A stretch of 18,112 nt of DNA from Alistipes sp. (GCA_017391665.1 JAFOXS010000196.1:1-18112), one strand, 5' to 3'; positions 7,539 through 14,981 are shown, numbered from the stretch's first letter. The notes: generated from the letters alone by a model not told the origin. Made by a program: numbers and translations.

Positions 7539-7634
7539 TTGCGGCCATAGGCCGCAGTTGCAAATCTGACCCACCCCCAACCCCCGCCTCAGGCAGGGGC
7601 TTTGGTCGCTCCGCTCCGAAGGTTGCAGGGTGGG
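7539..7634. repeat. GC-rich multi-hairpin intergenic element
   Basis: The 227-base gap 7525-7751 begins with a hairpin TGCGGCC-ATA-GGCCGCA flanked by CAGATT and AATCTG. Then CCCACCC (7570-7576) pairs with GGGTGGG (7628-7634) and encloses two smaller hairpins: CCCC-GCC with GGC-A-GGGG at 7582-7599, and CTTTGG with CCGAAG at 7600-7621. There is no coding frame and no T-run. It may be a dispersed intergenic repeat or a 3'-end mRNA structure. Confidence 0.5.
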
Positions 7635-7670
7635 AAGGAGTATAGTAGAGTATTTTTCCACAATACTATG

Positions 7671-7703
7671 TAGGCTACTAACTTTTCAGTTGGTAGCCTA
7701 TAC
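7671..7703 (+). terminator. Likely terminator after the lipoprotein pair
   Basis: TAGGCTACTAAC (7671-7682) pairs with GTTGGTAGCCTA (7689-7700), twelve pairs with one G-T wobble around the loop TTTTCA. It is followed by the weak T-rich stretch TACTTTTGC. The poor T-run lowers confidence. Confidence 0.5.
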
Positions 7704-7728
7704 TTTTGCTATATTTTTGCTATCTTTG
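7689..7728 (+). promoter_or_regulatory. mrp promoter
   Basis: GTTG (7689-7692), 19 bases, then TATTTTTG (7712-7719) fits the Bacteroidota consensus. A second -7-like box, TATCTTTG, lies at 7721-7728, 24 bases before the ATG, but has no -33 partner. The -33 element is in the 3' arm of the preceding hairpin. Confidence 0.55.
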
Positions 7729-7751
7729 CTTAACTAAAAACTACAAAAATT

Positions 7752-8801
7752 ATGGAACAACAAATACGAAAACTCCTCTCGGCGATCGTACACCCCGAGA
7801 CGCAGCAGGATATTGTTGCAAGTGGCGTGGTGGAGCAGCTTACGGTTCGCGAGGACAAGATAACCGTTGTATTGTGTTTTGCCAAGGCTCGCGATCCCTT
7901 TGCCGTGCGCATCCGCAACCTTGTGGAGAAGACACTTCAGGATGCTTACCCTGCTGCTGCAGGCAACATCACCGTAGTGATCAAAGAGGGTACTCCCCGT
8001 CCGCCACAGCCCAAGCGCGAGAGCACAACGGTGAAGGTAGGTAAGATCATCGCCGTAGCATCGGGTAAGGGTGGCGTAGGTAAATCGACCGTAACGGCCA
8101 ACCTCGCACTCACGCTGCGCAATATGGGTTACCGCGTGGGCGTGCTGGATGCTGATATCTACGGCCCTTCGCAGCACAAGATGTTCGGCGTGGAGGATTA
8201 TCTGCCCGACGCAGTGCAGGAGGATGGCAACGACTACATCGTGCCGGCCCAGAGTATGGACATTGAGCTGATGTCGATCGGCTTCTTCATCAACCCCAAC
8301 GATGCGCTGATGTGGCGCGGAGCGATGGCCACAAATGCCCTGAAGCAGCTCTTGCATCAGACGATGTGGGGCGGCCTGGACTTTCTGTTGATTGACATGC
8401 CCCCGGGAACGGGAGATATTCACCTGACGATGATCTCGGAGATCAAGATGGACGGTGCGGTGATTGTATCTACACCCCAGCAGGTGGCCGTAGCGGATGT
8501 TGTGCGAGGCGTGGAGATGTTCCGTCACGAGCAGGTGGCAGTGCCCGTACTGGGTGTTGTGGAGAATATGGCGTGGTTCACACCCAAGGAGTTGCCCGAC
8601 AACAAGTATTACATCTTCGGTCAGGGCGGCGCCAAGCGCTATGCCGAGGAGGCTGGCGTGCCATTCTTGGGCGAGATACCCTTGATTCAGACCATCATGG
8701 AGGGTGGCGAATGCGGAACACCTACCGTGGCAACCGACACGGACGTAGAGCGTTACTACCGCCTTGTTGCCGAGCGCATGATATCGGAACTCTTCAAATA
8801 G
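7752..8801 (+). CDS. mrp: Mrp/ApbC-family iron-sulfur cluster carrier ATPase
   Basis: This is a 349-residue P-loop NTPase of the Mrp/NBP35 family, thought to carry and hand over iron-sulfur clusters in the cytoplasm. Residues about 1-80 form the MIP18 (DUF59) domain. The deviant Walker A is GKGGVGKS (105-112). [13 protein letters not shown] supplies the Walker B region, and [11 protein letters not shown] is a family block. The C-terminal region reads [20 protein letters not shown] where many homologues carry a CxxC pair that bridges a cluster between subunits; no such pair is present here. As I recall, Bacteroides homologues share this form. The gene has its own promoter and a strong downstream terminator, so it is probably a single-gene unit. 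Confidence 0.93.
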   Translation: MEQQIRKLLSAIVHPETQQDIVASGVVEQLTVREDKITVVLCFAKARDPFAVRIRNLVEKTLQDAYPAAAGNITVVIKEGTPRPPQPKRESTTVKVGKIIAVASGKGGVGKSTVTANLALTLRNMGYRVGVLDADIYGPSQHKMFGVEDYLPDAVQEDGNDYIVPAQSMDIELMSIGFFINPNDALMWRGAMATNALKQLLHQTMWGGLDFLLIDMPPGTGDIHLTMISEIKMDGAVIVSTPQQVAVADVVRGVEMFRHEQVAVPVLGVVENMAWFTPKELPDNKYYIFGQGGAKRYAEEAGVPFLGEIPLIQTIMEGGECGTPTVATDTDVERYYRLVAERMISELFK

Positions 8802-8821
8802 AGTTTCTTGCATCAACAAGA

Positions 8822-8857
8822 AAAAGACTGTTCCCCCGCAGGAGAACAGTCTTTTTT
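8822..8857. terminator. Bidirectional terminator between mrp and the esterase gene
   Basis: AAAAGACTGTTC (8822-8833) and GAACAGTCTTTT (8844-8855) form a perfect 12-pair stem over a loop of 10 bases, with T-runs on both strands. It lies between convergent genes and would stop transcription from both sides. Confidence 0.92.
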
Positions 8858-8914
8858 ATTCTTAATGGTGATTTCGAGGCTGAAAAACACCAGAATCACC
8901 CTTTCAGGCGCATT

Positions 8915-10075
8915 TTACTTGAACAACAGCTGACCGAAGGTGTTCAGATAGTGACGCCAGTTGCTCCAGGTGTGACCACCGCCATTGATATACATTGTGT
9001 GGGGCATATCAAGACGAGTAAGCATCTGATCCATTACCTGTGTGCCAGGATAAGCGAAGTCGGCGTTACCGCAACCTACCCAGTACAACTTATAACCAGC
9101 CTTCTTGATACCCTGCAGAGCAGCTACAGCCTCCTCCGTATCGCGCATACCGCAGCTCATGGGGCAGATGTAGTCGAACAGCTCGGGATACAAACCAGTA
9201 ACAGCAGTTGTGTGGCCACCACCCATTGAAAGACCTGCAACGGCACGTGAAGCCTTATTAGCCTTTACGCGGAAGTGCTTCTCAACGTAGGGGATGATAT
9301 CCTTGGCAAGTGAGTGAACATAAGCGTTAGCCTCGGCACGACCCTCCTTTACAGCGAGCTTCAGAGGCGAAGCAGCCTGCTGAGTGGGGTTACCGTTGGG
9401 CATTACAACGATCATAGGAACAGCCAGACCCTTCTCGATGAGGTTGTCCATAATCTGGCAAGCGCGACCCATGTTGCTCCAAGCATCCTCGTCGCCACCA
9501 CCACCGTGCAACAGATAGAGTACGGGGTACTTAGTCTTGGCGTTCTTGGGATCGTCGTAGCCATAGGGAGTGTAAACATACATACGGCGGTTCAGACCCA
9601 GTGAGGGGCTGTCGTACCATACCTTTGTAAGGTTACCACGCTGATTAGCCTCGAAGTAGTTCTCGGTGAACTCGCCAGGAACGATCAGGATGCTCAGGTA
9701 ACGAGTACCGTCACGCTGCTGCATAACGTTGCTCGGATCGTTTACTGCTACGCCGTCAACGATGAAGTTGTAGGTGTAGAGCTCGGGAGCGGGCATATCG
9801 ATGGTGTACTCCCATACGCCCTGTGCGTTGCGGGTCATGTCGGCGGTGATGGGCACCTCACTCTCACGGCCATTGTATGTAACCTTCTGAGTGGGCATAA
9901 AACCACCTGTGATCTGCACACGTGTAGCGTAAGATGCAGCCAGACGGAAGGTGATCTTGCCATCCTTAATCTCGGGAGAGGCGGTGTTGCCTGTGCCAAC
10001 AAAGTTTGCCAACTCCTGTGCGCCAAGGCTCAACGAGAGCATCAGGGCAGCCGTAAAAAGTAGTAATCTTTTCAT
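8915..10075 (-). CDS. Secreted CE1-type esterase with N-terminal beta-sandwich domain
   Basis: This 386-residue exported alpha/beta-hydrolase is of the esterase D / feruloyl or acetylxylan esterase type. The start at 10075 gives a good signal peptide (MKRLLLFTAALMLSLSLGAQ, cleavage near residue 20); the longer frame from 10159 would put 28 implausible residues before it. Residues about 22-135 resemble the E-set/CBM48-like domain that precedes many family members (VWEYTIDMPAPELYTYNFIVDG). The catalytic domain begins near 148. It shows LYLLHGGGGDEDAW (oxyanion region), S283 in AGLSMGGG as nucleophile, D339 in CGNADF as the likely acid, and H368 in NGGGHTW. The likely role is removing feruloyl or acetyl groups from plant polysaccharide outside the cytoplasm; the substrate is inferred. 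No polysaccharide-utilisation genes are adjacent. Confidence 0.9.
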   Translation of the reverse strand: MKRLLLFTAALMLSLSLGAQELANFVGTGNTASPEIKDGKITFRLAASYATRVQITGGFMPTQKVTYNGRESEVPITADMTRNAQGVWEYTIDMPAPELYTYNFIVDGVAVNDPSNVMQQRDGTRYLSILIVPGEFTENYFEANQRGNLTKVWYDSPSLGLNRRMYVYTPYGYDDPKNAKTKYPVLYLLHGGGGDEDAWSNMGRACQIMDNLIEKGLAVPMIVVMPNGNPTQQAASPLKLAVKEGRAEANAYVHSLAKDIIPYVEKHFRVKANKASRAVAGLSMGGGHTTAVTGLYPELFDYICPMSCGMRDTEEAVAALQGIKKAGYKLYWVGCGNADFAYPGTQVMDQMLTRLDMPHTMYINGGGHTWSNWRHYLNTFGQLLFK

Positions 10076-10107
10076 AGTGTGAAGTTTTAGGTTAGTAACT
10101 CTTTCTA

Positions 10108-10137
10108 CAAATCTACACAAAAAAATGCACATTGCAA
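10108..10137 (-). promoter_or_regulatory. Esterase gene promoter
   Basis: On the minus strand, TTG (10135-10137), 19 bases, then TAGATTTG (10108-10115) matches the Bacteroidota pattern, 33 bases before the ATG at 10075. This supports that start codon over the one at 10159. The -33 triplet lies in the loop of the upstream helicase gene's terminator. Confidence 0.65.
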
Positions 10138-10154
10138 TAGCATAATGTGCATTT
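10119..10154 (-). terminator. Terminator of the helicase gene
   Basis: AAATGCACAT (10123-10132) and ATGTGCATTT (10145-10154) are perfect inverted arms around a 12-base loop. A run of seven T residues follows on the minus strand (A-run 10119-10125). It lies 27 bases after the helicase stop. Confidence 0.85.
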
Positions 10155-10180
10155 CTCAATCAAAACTGATATATTTCTCT

Positions 10181-12646
10181 CTAAAGTTTCTGCAATTTGG
10201 CAAATTTTGCCAGTAGCGTCTTCTCGCCGTACTGGCCGAAATCGACCACCACCTTATGATCCGTGGCCATCATCTCCACTCGGCGCACTACGCCCACACC
10301 GAATTTGGGATGCTCCACCCTGTCGCCCACGGCATAAGGGCAGGCGCCCAATGGTGTACTCGAAGCCGGGGTTGAACTTACACGCTTCAGTCCCTCGGTA
10401 GAGCGGGGCTCAATGGGTGCCACGATGCGGGGATCGGGCTTCTGCGTACCCTGCTCACGCTTTTGCTGGAAGCGCACGTCGAAACGGCGGCGCAACTCCT
10501 CAATAGCCGTGCGACCATCACGACGCTCCTCGGTTCGCTGTGCCGCAGGCTTGGGACCACCATAGCCACCACGCGAGAATGAGCCCATACGGCCCGACAA
10601 TCCTTCGCCCTCGCCCTCGGCAGCACGGGGCGGACGCTCCGAAAGATCCTCGTCGCACTCGACATAGCGGGGATCTATCTCACGCAGGAAGCGGCTCGGC
10701 TGGCTGAACTCCATATTTCCCCACTTAAAGCGCATATCGCAGTATGAGAGCGTAGCCTCGGCCTTGGCACGTGTGAGTGCCACGTAGAAGAGGCGTCGCT
10801 CCTCCTCCAAACCATCCGCCGACTCCATAGCTCGCTCCGAGGGGAAGAGTTTATCCTCGCATCCTACAATATATATATACTTGTACTCCAGACCCTTGGA
10901 CGAGTGTACGGTCATCAGCGTTATGCGCTCGTCGCCCTCATCCTCCTTGTTATCCATGTCGGTGAGCAGCATAATATTCTGCAACCACTCCTCCACCGTG
11001 GGCTTCCGATCCTCCTCTCTTTCGCCCGCGCGAATCTCCGCCTCGCTCTGCTCCGTGAAGAGCTGCATACCGTTCAACAACTCCTCGATATTCTCAATGG
11101 CACTCGTAGCCTCGGGGGTGCTTTCGGTGCGGTACTGCGCCAGAATACCTGTGCGTGAGGCGAGCTCCAGACCAAAATCGTAGAGCGATTTTTCTGCACG
11201 CGCTGTTTGCAGCGAGCGGATCAGATTCACAAACTCGGTCACCTTGCGGGCTATGGTGCGCTGCATCGGATCGCCCAGCGTGGCGGCCTCGGCAACAAGT
11301 GCATCCACAGACTCCCACATCGACTGAGCACGCTCGGCGGCGAGCTGTGCAATGCGGCTTACGGTGGTATCGCCAATGCCTCGCAGCGGGTAGTTCACAA
11401 CACGCTTGAAGGCCTCGTCATCCTTGGGGTTGATCACCAAGCGTATGTATGCCAATATATCTTTGATCTCCTTGTGGTCGTAGAACGATGAGCCCTTGTA
11501 TATGCGGTAGGGCATGGCACGGCGTCGGAGCGCTGTCTCCACCACAGCCGACTGGTTGTTGGTACGGTAGAGGATAGCCACCTCACCCCAGCCGTCACCC
11601 GTCTCACGCAGACGGCTGCGGATAGCCTCGGCAATCATATCGGCCTCCTCGCGGTCAGTGTAGCCACGCAGGATCTGTATCTTGTCGCCTCGCTCGCCAT
11701 CCGAGAAACACTTCTTCTCCATACGGCGTGAGTTGTGCTCGATGACCGAGTTGGCGGCCTCGACGATGGTGCGAGTGGAGCGGTAGTTCTGCTCCAGCTT
11801 ATAGGTCTGCGCTGCGGGGTAGTCGTTGCGGAACGAGAGAATATTCTCGATCTTCGCACCGCGGAACGAGTAGATACTCTGCGCATCGTCACCCACTACG
11901 CACACCCTTCCGTGCAGCTGCGAGAGGCGACGGATGATGATATATTGGGCAAAGTTGGTATCCTGATACTCATCCACCAAGATGTAGTGAAATAGCTCCT
12001 GATACTTGCGCAGCACATCGGGGCAGTCCCTGAGCAGGACGTTGGTCTGCAGCAGCAGGTCGTCGAAGTCCATCGCGCCGTTCTGCTTGCAGCGGCGGCA
12101 ATACTCCACATACACATCGCCAAAGTGCGGTATCTGCGCCTGACGATCCTCGGCAGCATAGGTCGAGTTGGCAACGTAGGCTGCGGGCGTAACAAGACAG
12201 TTCTTGGCAAACGATATGCGCGAGAGCACCCTTGCGGGCTTGTACTTGTCGTCCGCCAGGTTCATCTCCTTGCAAATGGTCTTGATGAGGTTCTTGCAAT
12301 CAGAGGGCTCGTAGATGGTGTAGGAGTCGGTAAAGCCAATGCGCTCGGCATTCTCACGAAGGATGCGCGAGAAGACCGAGTGGAATGTACCCATGCGTAT
12401 GTAACGTGCGCGCGAGCCCACCATCTGCTCGATGCGGGTACGCATCTGCTCGGCAGCCTTGTTGGTAAAGGTCAGTGCCAGAATGTTATGCGGCTGCACG
12501 CCTTTCTCCAGCATATATGCTATGCGCGAGGTCAGAACTCGCGTCTTGCCCGAACCTGCACCCGCAATGATGAGCGATGGCTGCTCATAGTTTTCCACCG
12601 CCGCCCGCTGCTGCGGGTTCAGACCTTGAAGTATTGTCGATTCCAT
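10181..12646 (-). CDS. pcrA: PcrA/UvrD-type ATP-dependent 3'-5' DNA helicase
   Basis: This superfamily 1A helicase acts in nucleotide excision and mismatch repair and in clearing replication obstacles. The 821-residue protein carries the full motif set: Q motif GLNPQQRAAV (8-17), Walker A AGAGSGKT (28-35), motif Ia LTFTNKAA, Walker B LVDEYQDTN (223-231), motif III VVGDDAQSIYSFRGA (250-264), LEQNYRST, VHSSKGLEYKYIYIVG, and ERRLFYVALTRAK. A low-complexity Gly/Arg/Pro-rich linker follows. A C-terminal Tudor-like segment (VGDRVEHPKFGVGVVRRVE) resembles the RNA-polymerase-binding tail of PcrA. PcrA and UvrD names are used interchangeably in this phylum. A -7-like box directly abuts the ATG. Confidence 0.95.
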   Translation of the reverse strand: MESTILQGLNPQQRAAVENYEQPSLIIAGAGSGKTRVLTSRIAYMLEKGVQPHNILALTFTNKAAEQMRTRIEQMVGSRARYIRMGTFHSVFSRILRENAERIGFTDSYTIYEPSDCKNLIKTICKEMNLADDKYKPARVLSRISFAKNCLVTPAAYVANSTYAAEDRQAQIPHFGDVYVEYCRRCKQNGAMDFDDLLLQTNVLLRDCPDVLRKYQELFHYILVDEYQDTNFAQYIIIRRLSQLHGRVCVVGDDAQSIYSFRGAKIENILSFRNDYPAAQTYKLEQNYRSTRTIVEAANSVIEHNSRRMEKKCFSDGERGDKIQILRGYTDREEADMIAEAIRSRLRETGDGWGEVAILYRTNNQSAVVETALRRRAMPYRIYKGSSFYDHKEIKDILAYIRLVINPKDDEAFKRVVNYPLRGIGDTTVSRIAQLAAERAQSMWESVDALVAEAATLGDPMQRTIARKVTEFVNLIRSLQTARAEKSLYDFGLELASRTGILAQYRTESTPEATSAIENIEELLNGMQLFTEQSEAEIRAGEREEDRKPTVEEWLQNIMLLTDMDNKEDEGDERITLMTVHSSKGLEYKYIYIVGCEDKLFPSERAMESADGLEEERRLFYVALTRAKAEATLSYCDMRFKWGNMEFSQPSRFLREIDPRYVECDEDLSERPPRAAEGEGEGLSGRMGSFSRGGYGGPKPAAQRTEERRDGRTAIEELRRRFDVRFQQKREQGTQKPDPRIVAPIEPRSTEGLKRVSSTPASSTPLGACPYAVGDRVEHPKFGVGVVRRVEMMATDHKVVVDFGQYGEKTLLAKFAKLQKL

Positions 12647-12650
12647 ATGA

Positions 12651-12658
12651 CAAAGATA
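12651..12658 (-). promoter_or_regulatory. Candidate -7 box of the helicase gene
   Basis: TATCTTTG on the minus strand ends only 4 bases before the ATG at 12646, so the transcript would be leaderless or nearly so. No TTG is present at the expected -33 spacing; that position is occupied by the tandem 9-base repeats. Confidence 0.4.
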
Positions 12659-12666
12659 CTAAATTA

Positions 12667-12693
12667 GGTGTTATAGGTGCTATAAGTGTCATA
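12667..12693. repeat. Three tandem imperfect 9-base repeats upstream of the helicase gene
   Basis: Three consecutive 9-mers share the pattern RGTGnnATA (12667-12675, 12676-12684, 12685-12693). They lie 9 to 35 bases upstream of the candidate -7 box, covering where the -33 element should be. They could be a regulator site or chance. Confidence 0.45.
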
Positions 12694-12760
12694 AATTTTT
12701 ATTGCTCCCACTCGGCTGATCGCACCCGTAGCAGCTGTTCCACCTATCCCCCAACTCACA

Positions 12761-12797
12761 AAAAAAGCGACCTCGAAAATTCCGAGGTCGTTTTTTT
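12761..12797. terminator. Bidirectional terminator in the guaA-helicase gap
   Basis: CGACCTCG (12768-12775) pairs with CGAGGTCG (12783-12790), with an A-run before and T-run after, so either strand gives a hairpin followed by T residues. It most likely ends the guaA transcript; it is about 210 bases past the guaA stop. The 360-base gap 12647-13006 also holds the tandem 9-mers and the GC-rich element at 12857-12935, with no gene. Confidence 0.8.
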
Positions 12798-12856
12798 ATA
12801 TATGTATCACTGAAATTGTATTAAAAAGTGGGTTTTCCAGGCTTAAATTCTTTTTC

Positions 12857-12935
12857 ACCGCTCACGCTCGGCAGAGCCTGCTTGCAGGCTCTGCTCTTAC
12901 TTAATCGCGGCGGTGTGAAGCCCGCAAAAGCGGAG
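12857..12935. repeat. GC-rich structured intergenic element downstream of guaA
   Basis: A perfect 10-pair hairpin, GCAGAGCCTG (12871-12880) with CAGGCTCTGC (12885-12894) and loop CTTG, is followed by a shorter CCGC-AAAA-GCGG hairpin near 12920-12932, in an otherwise AT-rich gap. There is no coding frame and no good T-run. It could be a dispersed intergenic repeat or structured 3' untranslated RNA. Confidence 0.5.
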
Positions 12936-13006
12936 TTTACTTGGCGTAAATGAGCATTTTAAGGGCAAGCATAACGCAGAAAACACCTTTTTAATACGAT
13001 TTCAAA

Positions 13007-14314
13007 CTACTCCCACTCGATTGTAGCTGAGGGTTTGGGTGACATATCGTAGCATACGCGGTTAACGGTGGGAACCTCGTCGAGGATACGCTTTGTGATG
13101 CGGTCGAGAATCTCCCAGTCGATATGCTCGATCGATGCGGTCATAGCGTCGATAGTATTCACGGCGCGGATGATCACGGGCCAGTCGTATGAGCGGGCAT
13201 TGTTACGCACACCTACCGACTTGAAGTCGGGCACAACGGTGAAGTACTGCCATACCTTCTTATCGAGGCCAGCCTTTGCAAACTCCTCGCGAAGGATAGC
13301 ATCTGACTCGCGCACTGCCTCCAGACGATCGCGTGTGATGGCGCCAAGGCAACGTACACCCAAGCCGGGACCGGGGAAGGGCTGACGGTAAACCATCTCG
13401 TAGGGCAGACCCAACTCAACACCGCAGGCACGAACCTCGTCCTTGAAGAGCTGCTTCAGGGGCTCCACCAGACCGAACTTCATATCCTCAGGCAGACCAC
13501 CTACGTTGTGGTGCGACTTAACCATCTTGGCAGTCTTGGTGCCGCTCTCCACGATGTCGGGATAGATGGTACCCTGACCAAGGAAGTCGATGCCGTCCAG
13601 CTTGCGTGCCTCCTCCTCGAATACGCGGATGAACTCGCCGCCGATGATCTTACGCTTCTGCTCGGGATCCTCAACGCCCTCCAGCTTCGAAAGGAAACGA
13701 TCCGTAGCATCTACATATACAAGGTTAGCGCAGAGCTGGTTGCGGAATACCTCCACAACATTCTCTGACTCGCCCTTACGCATCAGGCCATGGTTAACGT
13801 GTACACAAACGAGGTTATCGCCGATAGCCTTCAGCAAAAGTGCTGCTACGACTGATGAGTCAACACCACCCGAGAGTGCAAGAAGCACCTTCTTGTCGCC
13901 CACCTGCTGGCGGATAAGCTCCACCTGATCGGCAACGAAGTTCTTCATGTTCCAGTTGGCCTCAGCCTTGCAAGTATCGAATACGAACGACTTGAGGGCA
14001 GCCTTGATAGCCTCCTCGTCATCCTTGAACTGCTCCATCTTAACCTCGCACTGAGCCTTTGCGTGGCCAGCAGCGATTACGGGCAGACCTGCCTCGTAGA
14101 TCTCGGGCAGAACGTCGATCTCCACACCGTCAACTACGTTGTTGGGACCACCGTTGATGATCACACCCTTAACGTTAGGCAAAGCCTTGAGCTCTGCAGC
14201 TGTAATGTCGTGCGGATAAATCTCACTGTACACACCCAACGCACGAATGGCTCGAGCCACCACAGTGTTCTCGTGGCTACCCAAGTCCAAAATTACAATC
14301 ATGTCCTGTTTCAT
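13007..14314 (-). CDS. guaA: GMP synthase with degenerate, shortened glutaminase domain
   Basis: GuaA aminates XMP to GMP with ATP. The 435-residue protein is short; normal two-domain enzymes have about 510-525. The N-terminus starts normally (MIVILDLGSHENTVVARAIR, NGGPNNV) as a class I glutaminase domain. At residues 77-90 it reads LPVIAAGHAKAQCE where the GxCxG nucleophile elbow should be, then jumps to LKSFVFDTCKAEANW, the usual domain end. The catalytic Cys motif and the MSHGD block are absent, and the usual HPE motif is not recognisable. The ATP-pyrophosphatase domain is intact: SGGVDSS (148-154), KIIGGEFI, QGTIYPD, KSHHNVGGLPE, and the C-terminal dimerisation domain ending KPSATIEWE. 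Most likely it uses free ammonia or a separate glutaminase. The upstream small gene is 39 bases away with no terminator, so they may share a transcript. Confidence 0.93.
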   Translation of the reverse strand: MKQDMIVILDLGSHENTVVARAIRALGVYSEIYPHDITAAELKALPNVKGVIINGGPNNVVDGVEIDVLPEIYEAGLPVIAAGHAKAQCEVKMEQFKDDEEAIKAALKSFVFDTCKAEANWNMKNFVADQVELIRQQVGDKKVLLALSGGVDSSVVAALLLKAIGDNLVCVHVNHGLMRKGESENVVEVFRNQLCANLVYVDATDRFLSKLEGVEDPEQKRKIIGGEFIRVFEEEARKLDGIDFLGQGTIYPDIVESGTKTAKMVKSHHNVGGLPEDMKFGLVEPLKQLFKDEVRACGVELGLPYEMVYRQPFPGPGLGVRCLGAITRDRLEAVRESDAILREEFAKAGLDKKVWQYFTVVPDFKSVGVRNNARSYDWPVIIRAVNTIDAMTASIEHIDWEILDRITKRILDEVPTVNRVCYDMSPKPSATIEWE

Positions 14315-14353
14315 TGTCTTTATATATTTTTTTGAATTCTTAACTATTCTTTT

Positions 14354-14758
14354 TTATTTCAATTCTGCAGGCATCTCCAATTTCTTGAACACCCAGTTTG
14401 TCAGTTTATCAATGCGATATTGCCACAATTCGCCAGTGTGAATATTCAGCAAAAAGCAGTCGTTCGTATTGTCCATATATAGCTGGAAGTTTATCTTGTC
14501 AGCTTCCACTGCTACAAGTCCCTCTACGGACACCTGTTGCAATGTTCCACGACCCGTTTTTCTCCATACTTTGCCCGAATACTTATCCAGCAGGAAGGCC
14601 TGCACGGAAAACTTTGTGGAGCTGACAAACTCAAAACGCCCATCGTTTATATGCGTCGATATAGGTATCTGGTATTTCACTATATCCTGCGCCTTGACCT
14701 CTCCGCCGAGAACAAACATCCCGAGCAGTAGGATAAACATTTTGCAAAATGTTTTCAT
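14354..14758 (-). CDS. Small secreted protein of unknown function
   Basis: I do not recognise this 134-residue protein. A signal peptide is clear (residues 1-23, ending VKA before QD), so it is probably periplasmic or exported. The mature part contains two similar segments, FLLDKYSGKVWR and FLLNIHTGELWQ, about 45 residues apart. Each has a hydrophobic strand, an acidic or Asn residue, a turn ending in Gly and a Trp, suggesting a duplicated beta-hairpin unit like a propeller blade. Base composition is more AT-rich than its neighbours, and it is wedged between guaB and guaA without an evident link to purine synthesis, so it may be a lineage-specific insertion. The ATG at 14758 is chosen because it gives the signal peptide. 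Confidence 0.75.
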   Translation of the reverse strand: MKTFCKMFILLLGMFVLGGEVKAQDIVKYQIPISTHINDGRFEFVSSTKFSVQAFLLDKYSGKVWRKTGRGTLQQVSVEGLVAVEADKINFQLYMDNTNDCFLLNIHTGELWQYRIDKLTNWVFKKLEMPAELK

Positions 14759-14781
14759 AGCGTGATTTCTTTTTGCTCGCC

Positions 14782-14808
14782 ACTATCTTCCTAAAATTCA
14801 CAGATAGT
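14782..14808. other. Inverted repeat upstream of the small secreted gene
   Basis: ACTATCT (14782-14788) and AGATAGT (14802-14808) are perfect inverted arms 13 bases apart, 24 bases before the ATG. They could be an operator or a leader hairpin. Two TTnGCTATTTTT-type direct repeats start at 14808 and 14835, and a CAATAG/CTATTG hairpin lies at 14875-14891. I could not place a promoter here with confidence. Confidence 0.35.
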
Positions 14809-14937
14809 TGGCTATTTTTTTGACAACCCAAGCATTCGCTATTTTTGAGGAAATTTTGATTTAAGACTCGCAGGCAATAGTGGGCCTATTGTCAAGAGTT
14901 GAGAAACAAAATTTTCCAAAAAGAGCAATGCTTTGTC

Positions 14938-14974
14938 AAAAAAGGCTCGCGCGCTGCAAGAGCGTGGCGAGCCT
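14938..14974 (-). terminator. guaB terminator
   Basis: AAGGCTCGC (14942-14950) pairs with GCGAGCCTT (14967-14975), with inner CGCT/AGCG pairing, and is followed on the minus strand by six T residues (A-run 14938-14943). It begins 7 bases past the guaB stop and separates guaB from the downstream small gene and guaA. Confidence 0.85.
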
Positions 14975-14981
14975 TATATAA

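Noticed and set aside
7734..8819. 361-residue open frame on the minus strand across mrp
   Set aside because: It is antisense to a clear Mrp protein, is rich in His/Arg/Leu as expected from a reversed frame, and shows no domain.
10076..10159. Upstream start for the esterase (28 extra residues)
   Set aside because: The extension destroys the signal peptide and runs through a promoter and the helicase terminator.
13007..14314. GuaA shortened by a frameshift or assembly gap
   Set aside because: Both sides of the missing segment stay in one frame with conserved residues up to the junction, and no displaced glutaminase fragment is found in other frames nearby. A remodelled domain fits better, though an assembly deletion cannot be fully excluded.
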